Positions 8,123 through 16,449 of a DNA stretch of 64,000 nucleotides are shown in pieces (the first letter of the stretch is position 1; every line of letters starts with the position of its first letter). The DNA lies in contig NZ_FOCZ01000002.1 in the NCBI RefSeq assembly GCF_900110245.1, positions 124,001-188,000 of the forward strand, in the 5' to 3' direction. The notes under the pieces are model-generated. The model saw only the letters and a list, made by a program, of their open reading frames with translations, ran no database searches and was not told the origin of the DNA. The translations under genes and the position numbers were made by a program. The DNA comes from Niastella yeongjuensis (GTDB lineage Bacteria; Bacteroidota; Bacteroidia; Chitinophagales; Chitinophagaceae).

Positions 8123-8863
8123 ATGCAAAAGACTATGGTCATTACGGGCGGCTCGTCGGGGATAGGAAAAGGAATAGCTCAATATTTTCACAAAGCCGGA
8201 TGGCAAATATTGGTCACCGGTAGAAGTAAGAGCAGTACGGCTGCTGTGGCCGCAGCATTGCCCGGCATACATACGCTGGAATATGACACGGCACTGAACG
8301 ACCAGGAGAAGCCGTTGACTGATTTTATCCGGCGGGAATGGGGTGGACGGCTGGATGTATTGATCAACAATGCCGGGCATGTAGTGATAACTCCGTTGAA
8401 AGGCATTACCCGTGAAGCTATGGAATCGATGTACCGCACACATATGGCTGAACCCTCTATGCTTACTGCGGGATGTATAGATTTCCTGGCTGCAACTAAG
8501 GGACAGGTCATTAATATCAGCAGCAGCGTTGGCATTAAGGCATATGCTGAGATGAGTGCGTATGGTTCCGCTAAAGCGGGAATGAATATGCTTACAAAAA
8601 TATGGGCAATGGAACTGGCTCCGCTGGGCATTCGTGTAAATGCTGTTGCTCCAGGTCCCACAGAAACAACCGTGCTGGAAAAAGCAGGCTTGTCAACCGA
8701 TATGATCCAGATGATCCACGAGTCGGAAAAAGCCGCTATCCCATTACAAAGAAGGGGACAGGTAAAGGATATAGTTGAAACGGTTGCCCTACTGGTAAAT
8801 TCAGCATCTACGTGGGTGACTGGAGTATTGTTGCCTGTTGACGGTGGCGTGTCTATTACGTAA
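8123..8863 (+). CDS. SDR-family oxidoreductase
   Basis: A 246-residue classical short-chain dehydrogenase. TGGSSGIGKG at 8-17 is the cofactor loop, NNAG at 82-85 supports the central sheet, Ser134-Tyr147-Lys151 (YGSAK) form the catalytic set, and PGPTET follows. GRSKSS after strand two favours NADP(H). It is divergent from the HxlR regulator. The last 8 bp overlap the end of the convergent PhyH gene. The substrate is unknown. Confidence 0.9.
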   Translation: MQKTMVITGGSSGIGKGIAQYFHKAGWQILVTGRSKSSTAAVAAALPGIHTLEYDTALNDQEKPLTDFIRREWGGRLDVLINNAGHVVITPLKGITREAMESMYRTHMAEPSMLTAGCIDFLAATKGQVINISSSVGIKAYAEMSAYGSAKAGMNMLTKIWAMELAPLGIRVNAVAPGPTETTVLEKAGLSTDMIQMIHESEKAAIPLQRRGQVKDIVETVALLVNSASTWVTGVLLPVDGGVSIT

Positions 8864-9566
8864 AATTATTCAGGGCCAGGTATTCTGCCCATTGTAATCC
8901 GCCTGGTAATTGCTGGTCACTGAATTCCAGGTGGATCACCCTTCTTTTGTTATTGTTCACCGTTCTGTTGGAGGCATGCAGTAATAGCGGCTGCATGATC
9001 ATAATACCGCCCCTGGGCACGTTGCAAACAACCTCCTGTTCTTTGTTCCAGTCAATGGTCTCAGGCCGGTATATCCCTTTACGGTGTGAACCGGGGACTA
9101 TTTTCAAGGCGCCGTTGTTTTCATCGGTATCATCGAGGTGGATCCTGATGGTGAAAATATTCTCCAGCAGTGCTATGGGAGGCTGTACGGCAAACTGATC
9201 GTTTTTTATTGTCCATTGATCAAAACCTTCGCAGGGTATTTTTTGATCAACGGAAATGGTCAGGTCCTGGTGATAGGCTACAAACCAGTTGGATTGTTCC
9301 GGCTTATCAAAGTAAATTGATTTCACCAGGAAATAATCCTTGCCGAACAGCTGGCTTATTATTTCGCGTAAGCGGTTTGTAAAAATGAACGGCCTAATTC
9401 CGGGTACTTCTTTTAAAAACCGCCTGATAGCAAACAGGTCATTGGTTTTTCTAAAGGCCGGTCCACTCGTATCGATATTATTAATAGTATCAAGAATCCC
9501 TGTTATTTCTTCTGTCCCAAACACGTCGTTAATAACAGCATAGCCTGCTGATCGCAATGACTCCAT
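8856..9566 (-). CDS. phytanoyl-CoA dioxygenase (PhyH) family Fe(II)/2-oxoglutarate oxygenase
   Basis: A 236-residue protein with a PhyH jelly-roll pattern. His99 and Asp101 in YHQDLT and distal His197 in LLHASN form the iron triad, and Arg209 in RRVIHLEF is placed to hold 2-oxoglutarate. NGALKIVPGSH at 151-161 is a strong family landmark. It starts 9 bp after the PPIase gene, so the two share a transcript. Substrates in this family vary widely and cannot be assigned here. Confidence 0.88.
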   Translation of the reverse strand: MESLRSAGYAVINDVFGTEEITGILDTINNIDTSGPAFRKTNDLFAIRRFLKEVPGIRPFIFTNRLREIISQLFGKDYFLVKSIYFDKPEQSNWFVAYHQDLTISVDQKIPCEGFDQWTIKNDQFAVQPPIALLENIFTIRIHLDDTDENNGALKIVPGSHRKGIYRPETIDWNKEQEVVCNVPRGGIMIMQPLLLHASNRTVNNNKRRVIHLEFSDQQLPGGLQWAEYLALNNFT

Positions 9567-9575
9567 ATTCCGTTT

Positions 9576-10163
9576 TTACAGTTGAATAATATCATAAATA
9601 GGAACCGGGGGATCGAAGGACTGGTTTTCTTCATTTTGACTATAGATCTTGGTCACGATGTCCATCCCTTTTATCACTTTGCCAAAAGCGGCATAACCTT
9701 GTTTGTCGGGGTTGTTCTCACCGCCGAAATCAAACCCGGGCTGATCGCTCAGGCAAATAAAGAATTCGCTGGTAGCCGTGCCGGGCGCCAGCCGGGCTAA
9801 AGAAATGGTGCCTTTTTTATGAAGAATATGCGTTTGTGCAGTGGTCTCGTGCGGAATGCCGGTTAAAGTATCATGCACTTTAGGCATCGATTTATACATG
9901 CCGCCCTGTATCAATTCCGCCTTGTCAGCATTGGAAGGCTGGTTATCGTCGTTCAGTACCCGATAAAACGAGCTGTTTTTGTAATATCCCCTTTTAATAT
10001 AAGAAAGGAAAGCCTGTACTGTTTTGGGGGCCTGGTCGGGATATAATTCCAGTTCTATCTCACCCTTGCTGGTCTGTATCTCAATATGTGGGTTTTTATA
10101 CTTCGTGGAACAGGCACCGATCAATAAGCTGATGGTTACAATGAACAGGTATTGGTTGCGCAT
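9576..10163 (-). CDS. cyclophilin-type peptidylprolyl isomerase, lipoprotein
   Basis: A 195-residue protein. A signal peptide ends in a lipobox LIGAC with Cys18. The mature part is a cyclophilin domain: IEIQTSKGEIELELYPDQAPKTV, FYRVL, IQGG, then FFICLSDQPGFDF and AAFGKVIKGMDIV. It probably assists folding of exported proteins from the inner face of the outer membrane or from the periplasm. It is the first gene of a pair with the PhyH gene. Confidence 0.9.
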   Translation of the reverse strand: MRNQYLFIVTISLLIGACSTKYKNPHIEIQTSKGEIELELYPDQAPKTVQAFLSYIKRGYYKNSSFYRVLNDDNQPSNADKAELIQGGMYKSMPKVHDTLTGIPHETTAQTHILHKKGTISLARLAPGTATSEFFICLSDQPGFDFGGENNPDKQGYAAFGKVIKGMDIVTKIYSQNEENQSFDPPVPIYDIIQL

Positions 10164-10334
10164 CGATGAATTTTAACAATGCAATATATAGTTTAAAGCC
10201 TGATTGTTAAAGAAATAATAACCAGCTGTTAACGATCTCCCAAATGGACCGTTTTACTAAACCGCCACTAAACCGCAGGAATAGTTAACCTTCTTATACA
10301 TGACCACTTTTTATTCACTTTAAAACACCAGGTC

Positions 10335-10793
10335 ATGAAATCTTATTTACGCTTAACCTTGTTATTTGTTGCTGTTGCTTCTTTTACCAGTTGTACAAAA
10401 GTTGGAGTTGCCATCGATATACAACCTACTATTACCGGTTCATGGGTACTTACTGATGCTGCCCAAAAAGATGCTTACGGTTGGTACAGTGTGAACACCG
10501 GTGTTGAAAATGGCGTATTTACTTTCTATAGTAACGGACAAGCCACTTATGTTGAAAACGGCGCCACTTTAAAAGGTAACTGGAGCATGAAATCTGCTTC
10601 TTCCGGTTACTATGATGAAGCAGGTATTTACTTTACCAATGCTCACCAGGACTTACAGATCCACGTTTCAAACTATAAAGGAGATGATGTAGTAGACATG
10701 TACTTTGACAACGTAAATATTTATGCTAACTCTTTTGTAGCTACTAACTATATGAATCACACCATTGGTCGTTATAAATTCAGCAGGTATTAA
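10335..10793 (+). CDS. lipocalin-like lipoprotein, unknown function
   Basis: A 152-residue protein with signal peptide and lipobox FTSC (Cys20). The mature domain opens ITGSWVLTDAAQKD and contains FTFYSNGQATYVENG and GNWSMKS, the pattern of small lipocalin-like lipoproteins common in Bacteroidota (W..., F..nG..., G.W). It is followed 40 bp later by a strong hairpin terminator. The ligand is unknown. Confidence 0.7.
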   Translation: MKSYLRLTLLFVAVASFTSCTKVGVAIDIQPTITGSWVLTDAAQKDAYGWYSVNTGVENGVFTFYSNGQATYVENGATLKGNWSMKSASSGYYDEAGIYFTNAHQDLQIHVSNYKGDDVVDMYFDNVNIYANSFVATNYMNHTIGRYKFSRY

Positions 10794-10833
10794 TCGGAGT
10801 TTTATCCGTACTATATTGAAGGGTTATAAAGAG

Positions 10834-10874
10834 AAGAGCCATCCCGCTAAACCGGAATGGCTCTTACTATTTTT
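10834..10874. terminator. bidirectional terminator
   Basis: A 13-bp stem (10834-10846 with 10853-10865, one mismatch) with arms starting AAGAGCCAT, followed by ACTATTTTT on the plus strand. It lies between the ends of two convergent genes and can serve both. Confidence 0.8.
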
Positions 10875-10889
10875 AAGAGATGTGTTCAA

Positions 10890-13800
10890 TTATAAAGCCG
10901 CGTGGGTAGGGGCAAACTCCTGCGCCCATTTTTCAATTTGTTGCAACAACTGGTAGCTGGAAAGAATGTCACGCGCAAACGAAGCCTGCCGGTTCGACAA
11001 ATCGCCTGGTTTGCCTTGCGTCAACTGCCAGGCATTGTTTACCATTTCCATTTCAGGGGTATTGCCATCGCCGAGGGCCTGATAATACCGCAGCTGTTGT
11101 TGCAGGTCCTTCTTCAATGATGTAGCCACCTTGTTAGCCAGTGGCAGATCATCGGCCAGGTAACAGGCCTCCAGGAACTGGATAGAGAATATATTATGCA
11201 TGTTACCACGGTTAGCAGTCATGCCATAAGGCACATTGGCTTCGCTTACATGATCGTCGAAGCGATGCAACACTTTTCTGGCTTCTTCTTTTCTACCGGC
11301 CTGGGCCAGACTGCGGGCTATTTGGGCATGCGCCAGTTTAATGGTGTTCAGCCGGCGGCGGTTCTCTTCATCGAAATAAACACCTTTTTTGCCGGCCTGA
11401 CCATAACCAAAATGTTGCACATTGTTATACGCCACATTCAGATTTACTCCGCTGTCGTTGGTATTATCAACAGGCACCAGCTGATAAGCAAGGCCATTCA
11501 GGCGGGTGTATTTATCCAATCCTAAATCCTGTGCAGTGCCAAGGTTGGAGAAACAGATCGGCCGTTTCCATTGGTTGCCGGCAATAACCGCCAGCATAGC
11601 CAGGTCGTTTTTGAACAGGTAAGTTTTACCGCTCAGGTCAATCTTTATAGAATCAGGCACCTTGTCGCCGGTATGTACGGTTCCATTGGCCATTACTGTT
11701 TTTGCATCAACCGGTACGCTGAATTTTTGGGTGGGAAATAGACTGTAGGTGTCACCATCTTCTGAGATAGTAGTGAATTGCTGGCTATCCACTTTTTTTA
11801 GAACACTGTACAGATCGTAGTATTTGTCTTTATCATAACCCGGTGTTTCGGAATAATAAACCACGTTGAGTTTATCACCGGCCACCTGATTGGGTGTGAA
11901 CACTACATTAAAGGGCGCACTGTTATTTACTTTATATCGCAGTTGATCTATGCCCCAGTCGGTACCAATAAGCGTACTTACCACTACCCGTACATCTTTT
12001 CTAATGCCTTCTACTTCCTGTGCATACCACAAGGCGTAGGAGTCATTGTCTTCTGCCGTAAATAAAATGGCATTGGGCGGACAACTTTCCAGGTAATTTT
12101 TAGCAAGGTCAAGCGCCAGTGTTTTCTGGCTGCGGTCATGGTCATCCCATTCCTCTGCGGCCATTAAAACGGGAACGGCCAGTAAACAAAGACCGGCTGC
12201 CAGGTAGCTGGCCATCGGCGGTTTGATTACTTTTTCCAGCATTTGTTTCACCCATAACATACCTAACCCGATCCAGATACTAAATGCATAGAACGAACCT
12301 ACAAAGGCATAATCACGTTCTCGCGGTTGATAACCGGCCTGATTCAGGAAAAGTACAATCGCCAGTCCGGTAAAGAAGAACAACAATCCATTTACCAGGC
12401 CATCGCGGCGGTTGCGTTTCAATTGATATACTAAGCCGGCAACACCCAATAACAGCGGCAGCATATACAACCGGTTAAAGGCTTTATTGGTAATGTGGGC
12501 GGTATCGGGCATTTTTTGCTGATTGCCATAAAAGACGTTATCGATAAAGGATATGCCGCTGATGAAATTACTGTCACGCGGATTACCAAAACCCTGCAGG
12601 TCGTTTTGACGGCCAACAAAATTCCACATAAAATAACGCATGTACATCCAGCCGGCCTGGTATCTGGTGAAGTATCGCATGTTATCGGCCATGGTAGGTG
12701 TTTCACCCACTTCCAGTCCGGTAAACTGGCGATAGCAGTCTATTTGTCCGCGGTCATTGCCGGCATCGTACATACGGGGGAACAGGTGCGATCCGGGCGC
12801 GCTGCCCCAGTCCTGAATATACCGGCTACCGGCCACTTCATAATTTTCTTTCCCTTTTACAAATTGATCACCGGCTTTTTTATAAGGTGTTTTTTCTGTA
12901 AAATCAGGACCATAAGCTACTGGCCAGTCGCCATATTTTTCCCGGCTCAAATAACCTTCCAGGCTTATGGGGTTATCGATGTTGTACATATCAACACCGG
13001 GGTTGGCGTTCGACCTGATCATAGTAGTAAGGTAGGTGGAATAGCCAAGCAACATAAAGGCGCAACTCCACAGACCGATTGTCACGTATTTCAATTTTCT
13101 TTTATTGGCGAACCGGATTCCCCACGCAAGAGTGGCGGCTATTAATAGAAAGAAAACTGTAAAGCCGGTAAAGAAGGGCAGGTTCAATTCGTTGGTAAAG
13201 TAAACGTCGAAAGCGCCGGCGCCCTTAACAGAATACACGATAATGAATTTCATTACAAAACCGGTGATGGCACAGCCGGTTAAAAAAGCGAGAATGGTAT
13301 TTCGGTTGGTTACTTTAAATCGTTTGAAATAATACACCATAATGATGGCAGGAATGGTCAACAGGTTCAAGAGGTGAACGCCAATGGAAAGCCCCATCAT
13401 GAAGAAAATGAATATAAGCCATTTGTCGGCCCCGGGTTTATGGGCCTGCTGTTCCCATTTTAAAATAGCCCAGAACACGAGGGCGGTGAAGAAGGAAGAA
13501 AGGGCATATACTTCCCCTTCTACGGCACTGAACCAGAATGAATCGGAGAAGGTGTAGGCCAGTGCACCAATAACACCGGCACTGATAATGCTAAAGACTG
13601 CCTGGCGGCTCAATGGCTCGTCGTTTTTTTGTACCAGCTTTCGCGCAAAGTGAGTGATGGTCCAGAATAAGAACAGAATGGTAAAGCCGCTGGCAATAGC
13701 GCTCATGCTGTTAACCGAAATAGCGGCAGTGTGTGGGTTATTACCAAATAAGATGATAAAAAAACGGGCTATCAGGATAAACAGGGGCGCACCGGGCGGG

Positions 13801-13946
13801 TGCGGAATACCCATGGTATAAGCGGTTGAAATAAATTCCCCGCAATCCCATAAGCTAACGGTTGGCTCCATCGTCAGCAGGTAAACAGTACAGGCTATGG
13901 CACATACCGCCCATCCTGCCAGGTTGTTCACTTTGTTGAAATTCAT
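10890..13946 (-). CDS. DUF2723 membrane protein, GT-C glycosyltransferase-like (TMEM260/GT117 family)
   Basis: About 1018 residues. I chose the ATG at 13946 (start MNFNKVNNLAGW); an in-frame ATG at 14006 would add 20 residues with no better start signal. The N-terminal half has about a dozen membrane segments, with the DUF2723 signature TMEPTVSLWDCGEFI near the start and GIPHPPGAPLF next to it. The acidic pair in the first periplasmic loop fits GT-C catalysis. The C-terminal third is soluble and helical. Human TMEM260 is a protein O-mannosyltransferase, so protein O-glycosylation on the periplasmic side is the likely role (inference). It has its own transcription unit. Confidence 0.85.
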   Translation of the reverse strand: MNFNKVNNLAGWAVCAIACTVYLLTMEPTVSLWDCGEFISTAYTMGIPHPPGAPLFILIARFFIILFGNNPHTAAISVNSMSAIASGFTILFLFWTITHFARKLVQKNDEPLSRQAVFSIISAGVIGALAYTFSDSFWFSAVEGEVYALSSFFTALVFWAILKWEQQAHKPGADKWLIFIFFMMGLSIGVHLLNLLTIPAIIMVYYFKRFKVTNRNTILAFLTGCAITGFVMKFIIVYSVKGAGAFDVYFTNELNLPFFTGFTVFFLLIAATLAWGIRFANKRKLKYVTIGLWSCAFMLLGYSTYLTTMIRSNANPGVDMYNIDNPISLEGYLSREKYGDWPVAYGPDFTEKTPYKKAGDQFVKGKENYEVAGSRYIQDWGSAPGSHLFPRMYDAGNDRGQIDCYRQFTGLEVGETPTMADNMRYFTRYQAGWMYMRYFMWNFVGRQNDLQGFGNPRDSNFISGISFIDNVFYGNQQKMPDTAHITNKAFNRLYMLPLLLGVAGLVYQLKRNRRDGLVNGLLFFFTGLAIVLFLNQAGYQPRERDYAFVGSFYAFSIWIGLGMLWVKQMLEKVIKPPMASYLAAGLCLLAVPVLMAAEEWDDHDRSQKTLALDLAKNYLESCPPNAILFTAEDNDSYALWYAQEVEGIRKDVRVVVSTLIGTDWGIDQLRYKVNNSAPFNVVFTPNQVAGDKLNVVYYSETPGYDKDKYYDLYSVLKKVDSQQFTTISEDGDTYSLFPTQKFSVPVDAKTVMANGTVHTGDKVPDSIKIDLSGKTYLFKNDLAMLAVIAGNQWKRPICFSNLGTAQDLGLDKYTRLNGLAYQLVPVDNTNDSGVNLNVAYNNVQHFGYGQAGKKGVYFDEENRRRLNTIKLAHAQIARSLAQAGRKEEARKVLHRFDDHVSEANVPYGMTANRGNMHNIFSIQFLEACYLADDLPLANKVATSLKKDLQQQLRYYQALGDGNTPEMEMVNNAWQLTQGKPGDLSNRQASFARDILSSYQLLQQIEKWAQEFAPTHAAL

Positions 13947-14256
13947 TGTTATGGATTTAAAGTTTATGACATATATGTAGTTTATAGAATACACGGTCAC
14001 CATCACACGCTACAGCCGGATGCTATTAATACTTTAATCCCTTTCCTGATCTGGTAATTACAAAGTGCCTTTCTGTTTCAACTCCTTAACAGTACCTTAA
14101 ATGTCGAATATATTTTCAGAACTCAATTTTCCGGTACGTGAACAATATCCTATAGAAACGTTAATAATTGGGCACGCCCTTATATCTGAATAAACAAGCA
14201 TATGCGGCAATTATAGTGGCATAAATTTTTCTTTTGCTGATATACAACCATCCAAT
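13947..14256. other. divergent intergenic region
   Basis: 310 bp between two divergent starts. It is AT-rich and should carry both promoters. I see no repeat, hairpin or small gene that I can support. Confidence 0.5.
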
Positions 14257-14778
14257 ATGAAATTTGCTGTTCGTTGCTTAACTGTAGTAACCCTGGTGCT
14301 TATTGCCGGCAGGTATAATAGTGCACAGGCACAAAAGCTATTTTTCATATTTGCGCACGGTCAATACGCTTCTCCCATGCAAGCCAGTTTCAAACATGAT
14401 TACGATTTCGGGTTGGGGGCTGAAGCCGGCGTTGGTATTGGTTTTGGTTCAAAGACATTTTTAACCGGAACGATAGGCTACTCGGTTTTTAAAGCGCAAA
14501 TAAAGGAACTGGGAAATGTCACCTTTGTTCCCATGAAGCTGGGGTTTCGCCGGTATTTTTTACCTGCTAATTTGTTGTTCATTCATGCCGATGCAGGAGT
14601 AGCGCACATAAAAGATAAAACCACCAACGCCACTTCTTCCCGCTTTAGCGGTGATGTGGGCGCTGGTATAAAGCTGGGTCCATTTGAAGTAGGCGTGGCC
14701 TATGATGGCTTTGCCCGGGAAGAAGCCGGTTATGCCTCCTGGCTCGCCTTTAAGGCGGGATGGCGGTTTGGATTGTAG
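14257..14778 (+). CDS. small outer-membrane beta-barrel protein
   Basis: A 173-residue protein with a signal peptide cleaved near AQAQ-K. The mature part is a run of alternating polar/apolar strands rich in Gly and aromatic residues (FGLGAEAGVGIGFG, FTGTIGYSVF-like turns) ending in KAGWRFGL, a typical outer-membrane C-terminus with a terminal hydrophobic residue. It has about eight strands. No specific function is visible. It is convergent with the ABC ATPase gene, 3 bp apart. Confidence 0.7.
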   Translation: MKFAVRCLTVVTLVLIAGRYNSAQAQKLFFIFAHGQYASPMQASFKHDYDFGLGAEAGVGIGFGSKTFLTGTIGYSVFKAQIKELGNVTFVPMKLGFRRYFLPANLLFIHADAGVAHIKDKTTNATSSRFSGDVGAGIKLGPFEVGVAYDGFAREEAGYASWLAFKAGWRFGL

Positions 14779-14781
14779 TTA

Positions 14782-15576
14782 TTATAAACATGCCTTAATC
14801 TCCTCAATAGTTTCCACGAACCGCTTCTCGCGCCTGATATCCTTCCTCCACGCCAGATCACGTTCTATTAAATCAATTTCTTTTTTGATAGTAGCGCCTT
14901 CCTTTCCCGGTTCAGTCCCCAGGATAAACACCGTGTCGGAAATGGCTACGCTGTGCTCGATGTCGTGCGAAACAATGATGAGGGTCTTTAACTCATCAGA
15001 CAGGGAAACCTGTAACAGCAATTCCACCGCTTTATCGATCATACATACATCAAGACCACTAAACGGTTCATCCAGTAAAATAAAGTCAGAACCCTTTAGC
15101 AGTTGCTGCAGGATGCTAACCCGTTGGCGCTGCCCGCCCGATAATTGTTGGGGATAAACATGCAGGTGTTCGGTCAACTGGAACTGTTCGGCATACCGTT
15201 CTATGGTTTGTTTTTCCATACCCCACAGTTGCTTATTCTTTTTGGCAGCCAGCATCAACGATTGATACACCGTACGCCATTCGAACAAATAGTAGTTCTG
15301 AAAAATAACTCCCATGTCGCCGGCTTTTACCGATTTGTTATTGTGAATGGTTATTTGTCCGGCAGTAGGGGCCTGCAGGCCCGACAATACTTTAAACAAC
15401 TGAGTTTTGCCAATACCGCTTCGGCCTATGAGGGTAACCACCTGCCCCTGTAACAAACCGGGACGGGTAATATTCCTGATACAAAAATTTATATCGCGCA
15501 AAATAGGGTGTTGGTCGAATGTAAGCTGCACATTGGTTGCCTGCAGCAGGACTTCTTCTCTATTATAGACTGTCAT
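14782..15576 (-). CDS. ABC transporter ATP-binding protein (taurine/nitrate-importer type)
   Basis: A 264-residue ATPase with Walker A GRSGIGKT, Q-loop FQNYYLF, signature LSGGQRQRVS, Walker B ILLDEP and H-loop VSHD. It matches the SsuB/TauB/NrtC class of importer ATPases. It is the last gene of the minus-strand cluster; its start overlaps the permease stop by 4 bp (ATGA-type coupling). It would power the permease at 15573. Confidence 0.9.
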   Translation of the reverse strand: MTVYNREEVLLQATNVQLTFDQHPILRDINFCIRNITRPGLLQGQVVTLIGRSGIGKTQLFKVLSGLQAPTAGQITIHNNKSVKAGDMGVIFQNYYLFEWRTVYQSLMLAAKKNKQLWGMEKQTIERYAEQFQLTEHLHVYPQQLSGGQRQRVSILQQLLKGSDFILLDEPFSGLDVCMIDKAVELLLQVSLSDELKTLIIVSHDIEHSVAISDTVFILGTEPGKEGATIKKEIDLIERDLAWRKDIRREKRFVETIEEIKACL

Positions 15577-16352
15577 TTTGTTGCTGTTTTTAAATGGCTA
15601 TACGGAAACAACCAGTGTCTGAGGCTGCCCAGTAAATAGTCGAAACATAAACCGATTATAAAGATGGACAACTGCAACGCGAGTACATTGGTAAGATCGT
15701 TGTACTTGTTGTATTTTATCAACAACGTACCAATACCTCCTTCGCTCATGCTCAGTCCTTCTACCATGGTGATCATTAACCACGAAATGGCAAAGTTCTG
15801 CCGCAGGATCTCGAATACCTGGTCGGCCTTACCGATGATAATGATCTCATACAGGGTTTGCCAGTTATTATAACCCAGTGTTTTGCAGAGTTCATATTCC
15901 TGCGGGTTGATGTTTACAATGATCGACAGGAATGAGGTTACAAAAAAGGGCACAATGCCAAAGACCAGTAACGATAATTTAAGTTCGCTGCCATCTTTGG
16001 TAAGCAGGGTGAAAATGAAGATCAAACCCGTAAGGGTCAAATACCGGCATTTCACTATGAACAAGGCCACACTTTTAAAAAAGGGCAATACAGATAACCA
16101 GGCGAACAACAGGGTAATCAATATGCTGTATAACATGGCTTTTAAGGTAAGCAGCAGGCTTACCAGCATATTTTCGATGAATAGTTTGGTACCCAGCAAT
16201 GTTACGAATGCACTGGCCACTTTACCAGGTTTGGGTATCAATCCATCGCTGAAGCTTTGCCATAGCAGCAGCGTAATAACTACTTGCGCGGCCACCATGA
16301 TCATGAATGTCTGGCGGTTAATGATGGCAAATGGCTCTATCAGCTTTTTCAT
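15573..16352 (-). CDS. ABC transporter permease (SsuC/TauC-like)
   Basis: A 259-residue protein with about six membrane segments and the cytoplasmic EAA-type loop EYELCKTLGYNNWQTLYEI, the contact site for the ATPase. It resembles permeases of aliphatic sulfonate, taurine or nitrate importers. It overlaps the ATPase gene by 4 bp and is separated from the binding-protein/OmpA gene by a 97-bp gap with a hairpin. The transported solute is not evident. Confidence 0.85.
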   Translation of the reverse strand: MKKLIEPFAIINRQTFMIMVAAQVVITLLLWQSFSDGLIPKPGKVASAFVTLLGTKLFIENMLVSLLLTLKAMLYSILITLLFAWLSVLPFFKSVALFIVKCRYLTLTGLIFIFTLLTKDGSELKLSLLVFGIVPFFVTSFLSIIVNINPQEYELCKTLGYNNWQTLYEIIIIGKADQVFEILRQNFAISWLMITMVEGLSMSEGGIGTLLIKYNKYNDLTNVLALQLSIFIIGLCFDYLLGSLRHWLFPYSHLKTATK

Positions 16353-16389
16353 TTTTTATTTAGTTGGTTTGTTGCAGTTTGAGAAAATG

Positions 16390-16435
16390 AACCGTGTTAT
16401 AGCTGCAACCCCATAACACGGCTTTTATTACTGAT
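16390..16435 (-). terminator. intra-cluster hairpin, possible attenuator
   Basis: CCGTGTTAT (16392-16400) pairs with ATAACACGG (16423-16431). It lies between the OmpA-fusion gene and the permease gene on the same strand. Only a modest T-rich run follows, so partial termination to lower permease/ATPase expression is more likely than a full stop (inference). Confidence 0.5.
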
Positions 16436-16449
16436 AGCTAACCCACAGA

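Noticed and set aside
12495-13145. 216-codon plus-strand frame inside the DUF2723 gene
   Set aside because: It is the shadow of a long membrane-protein gene on the other strand.
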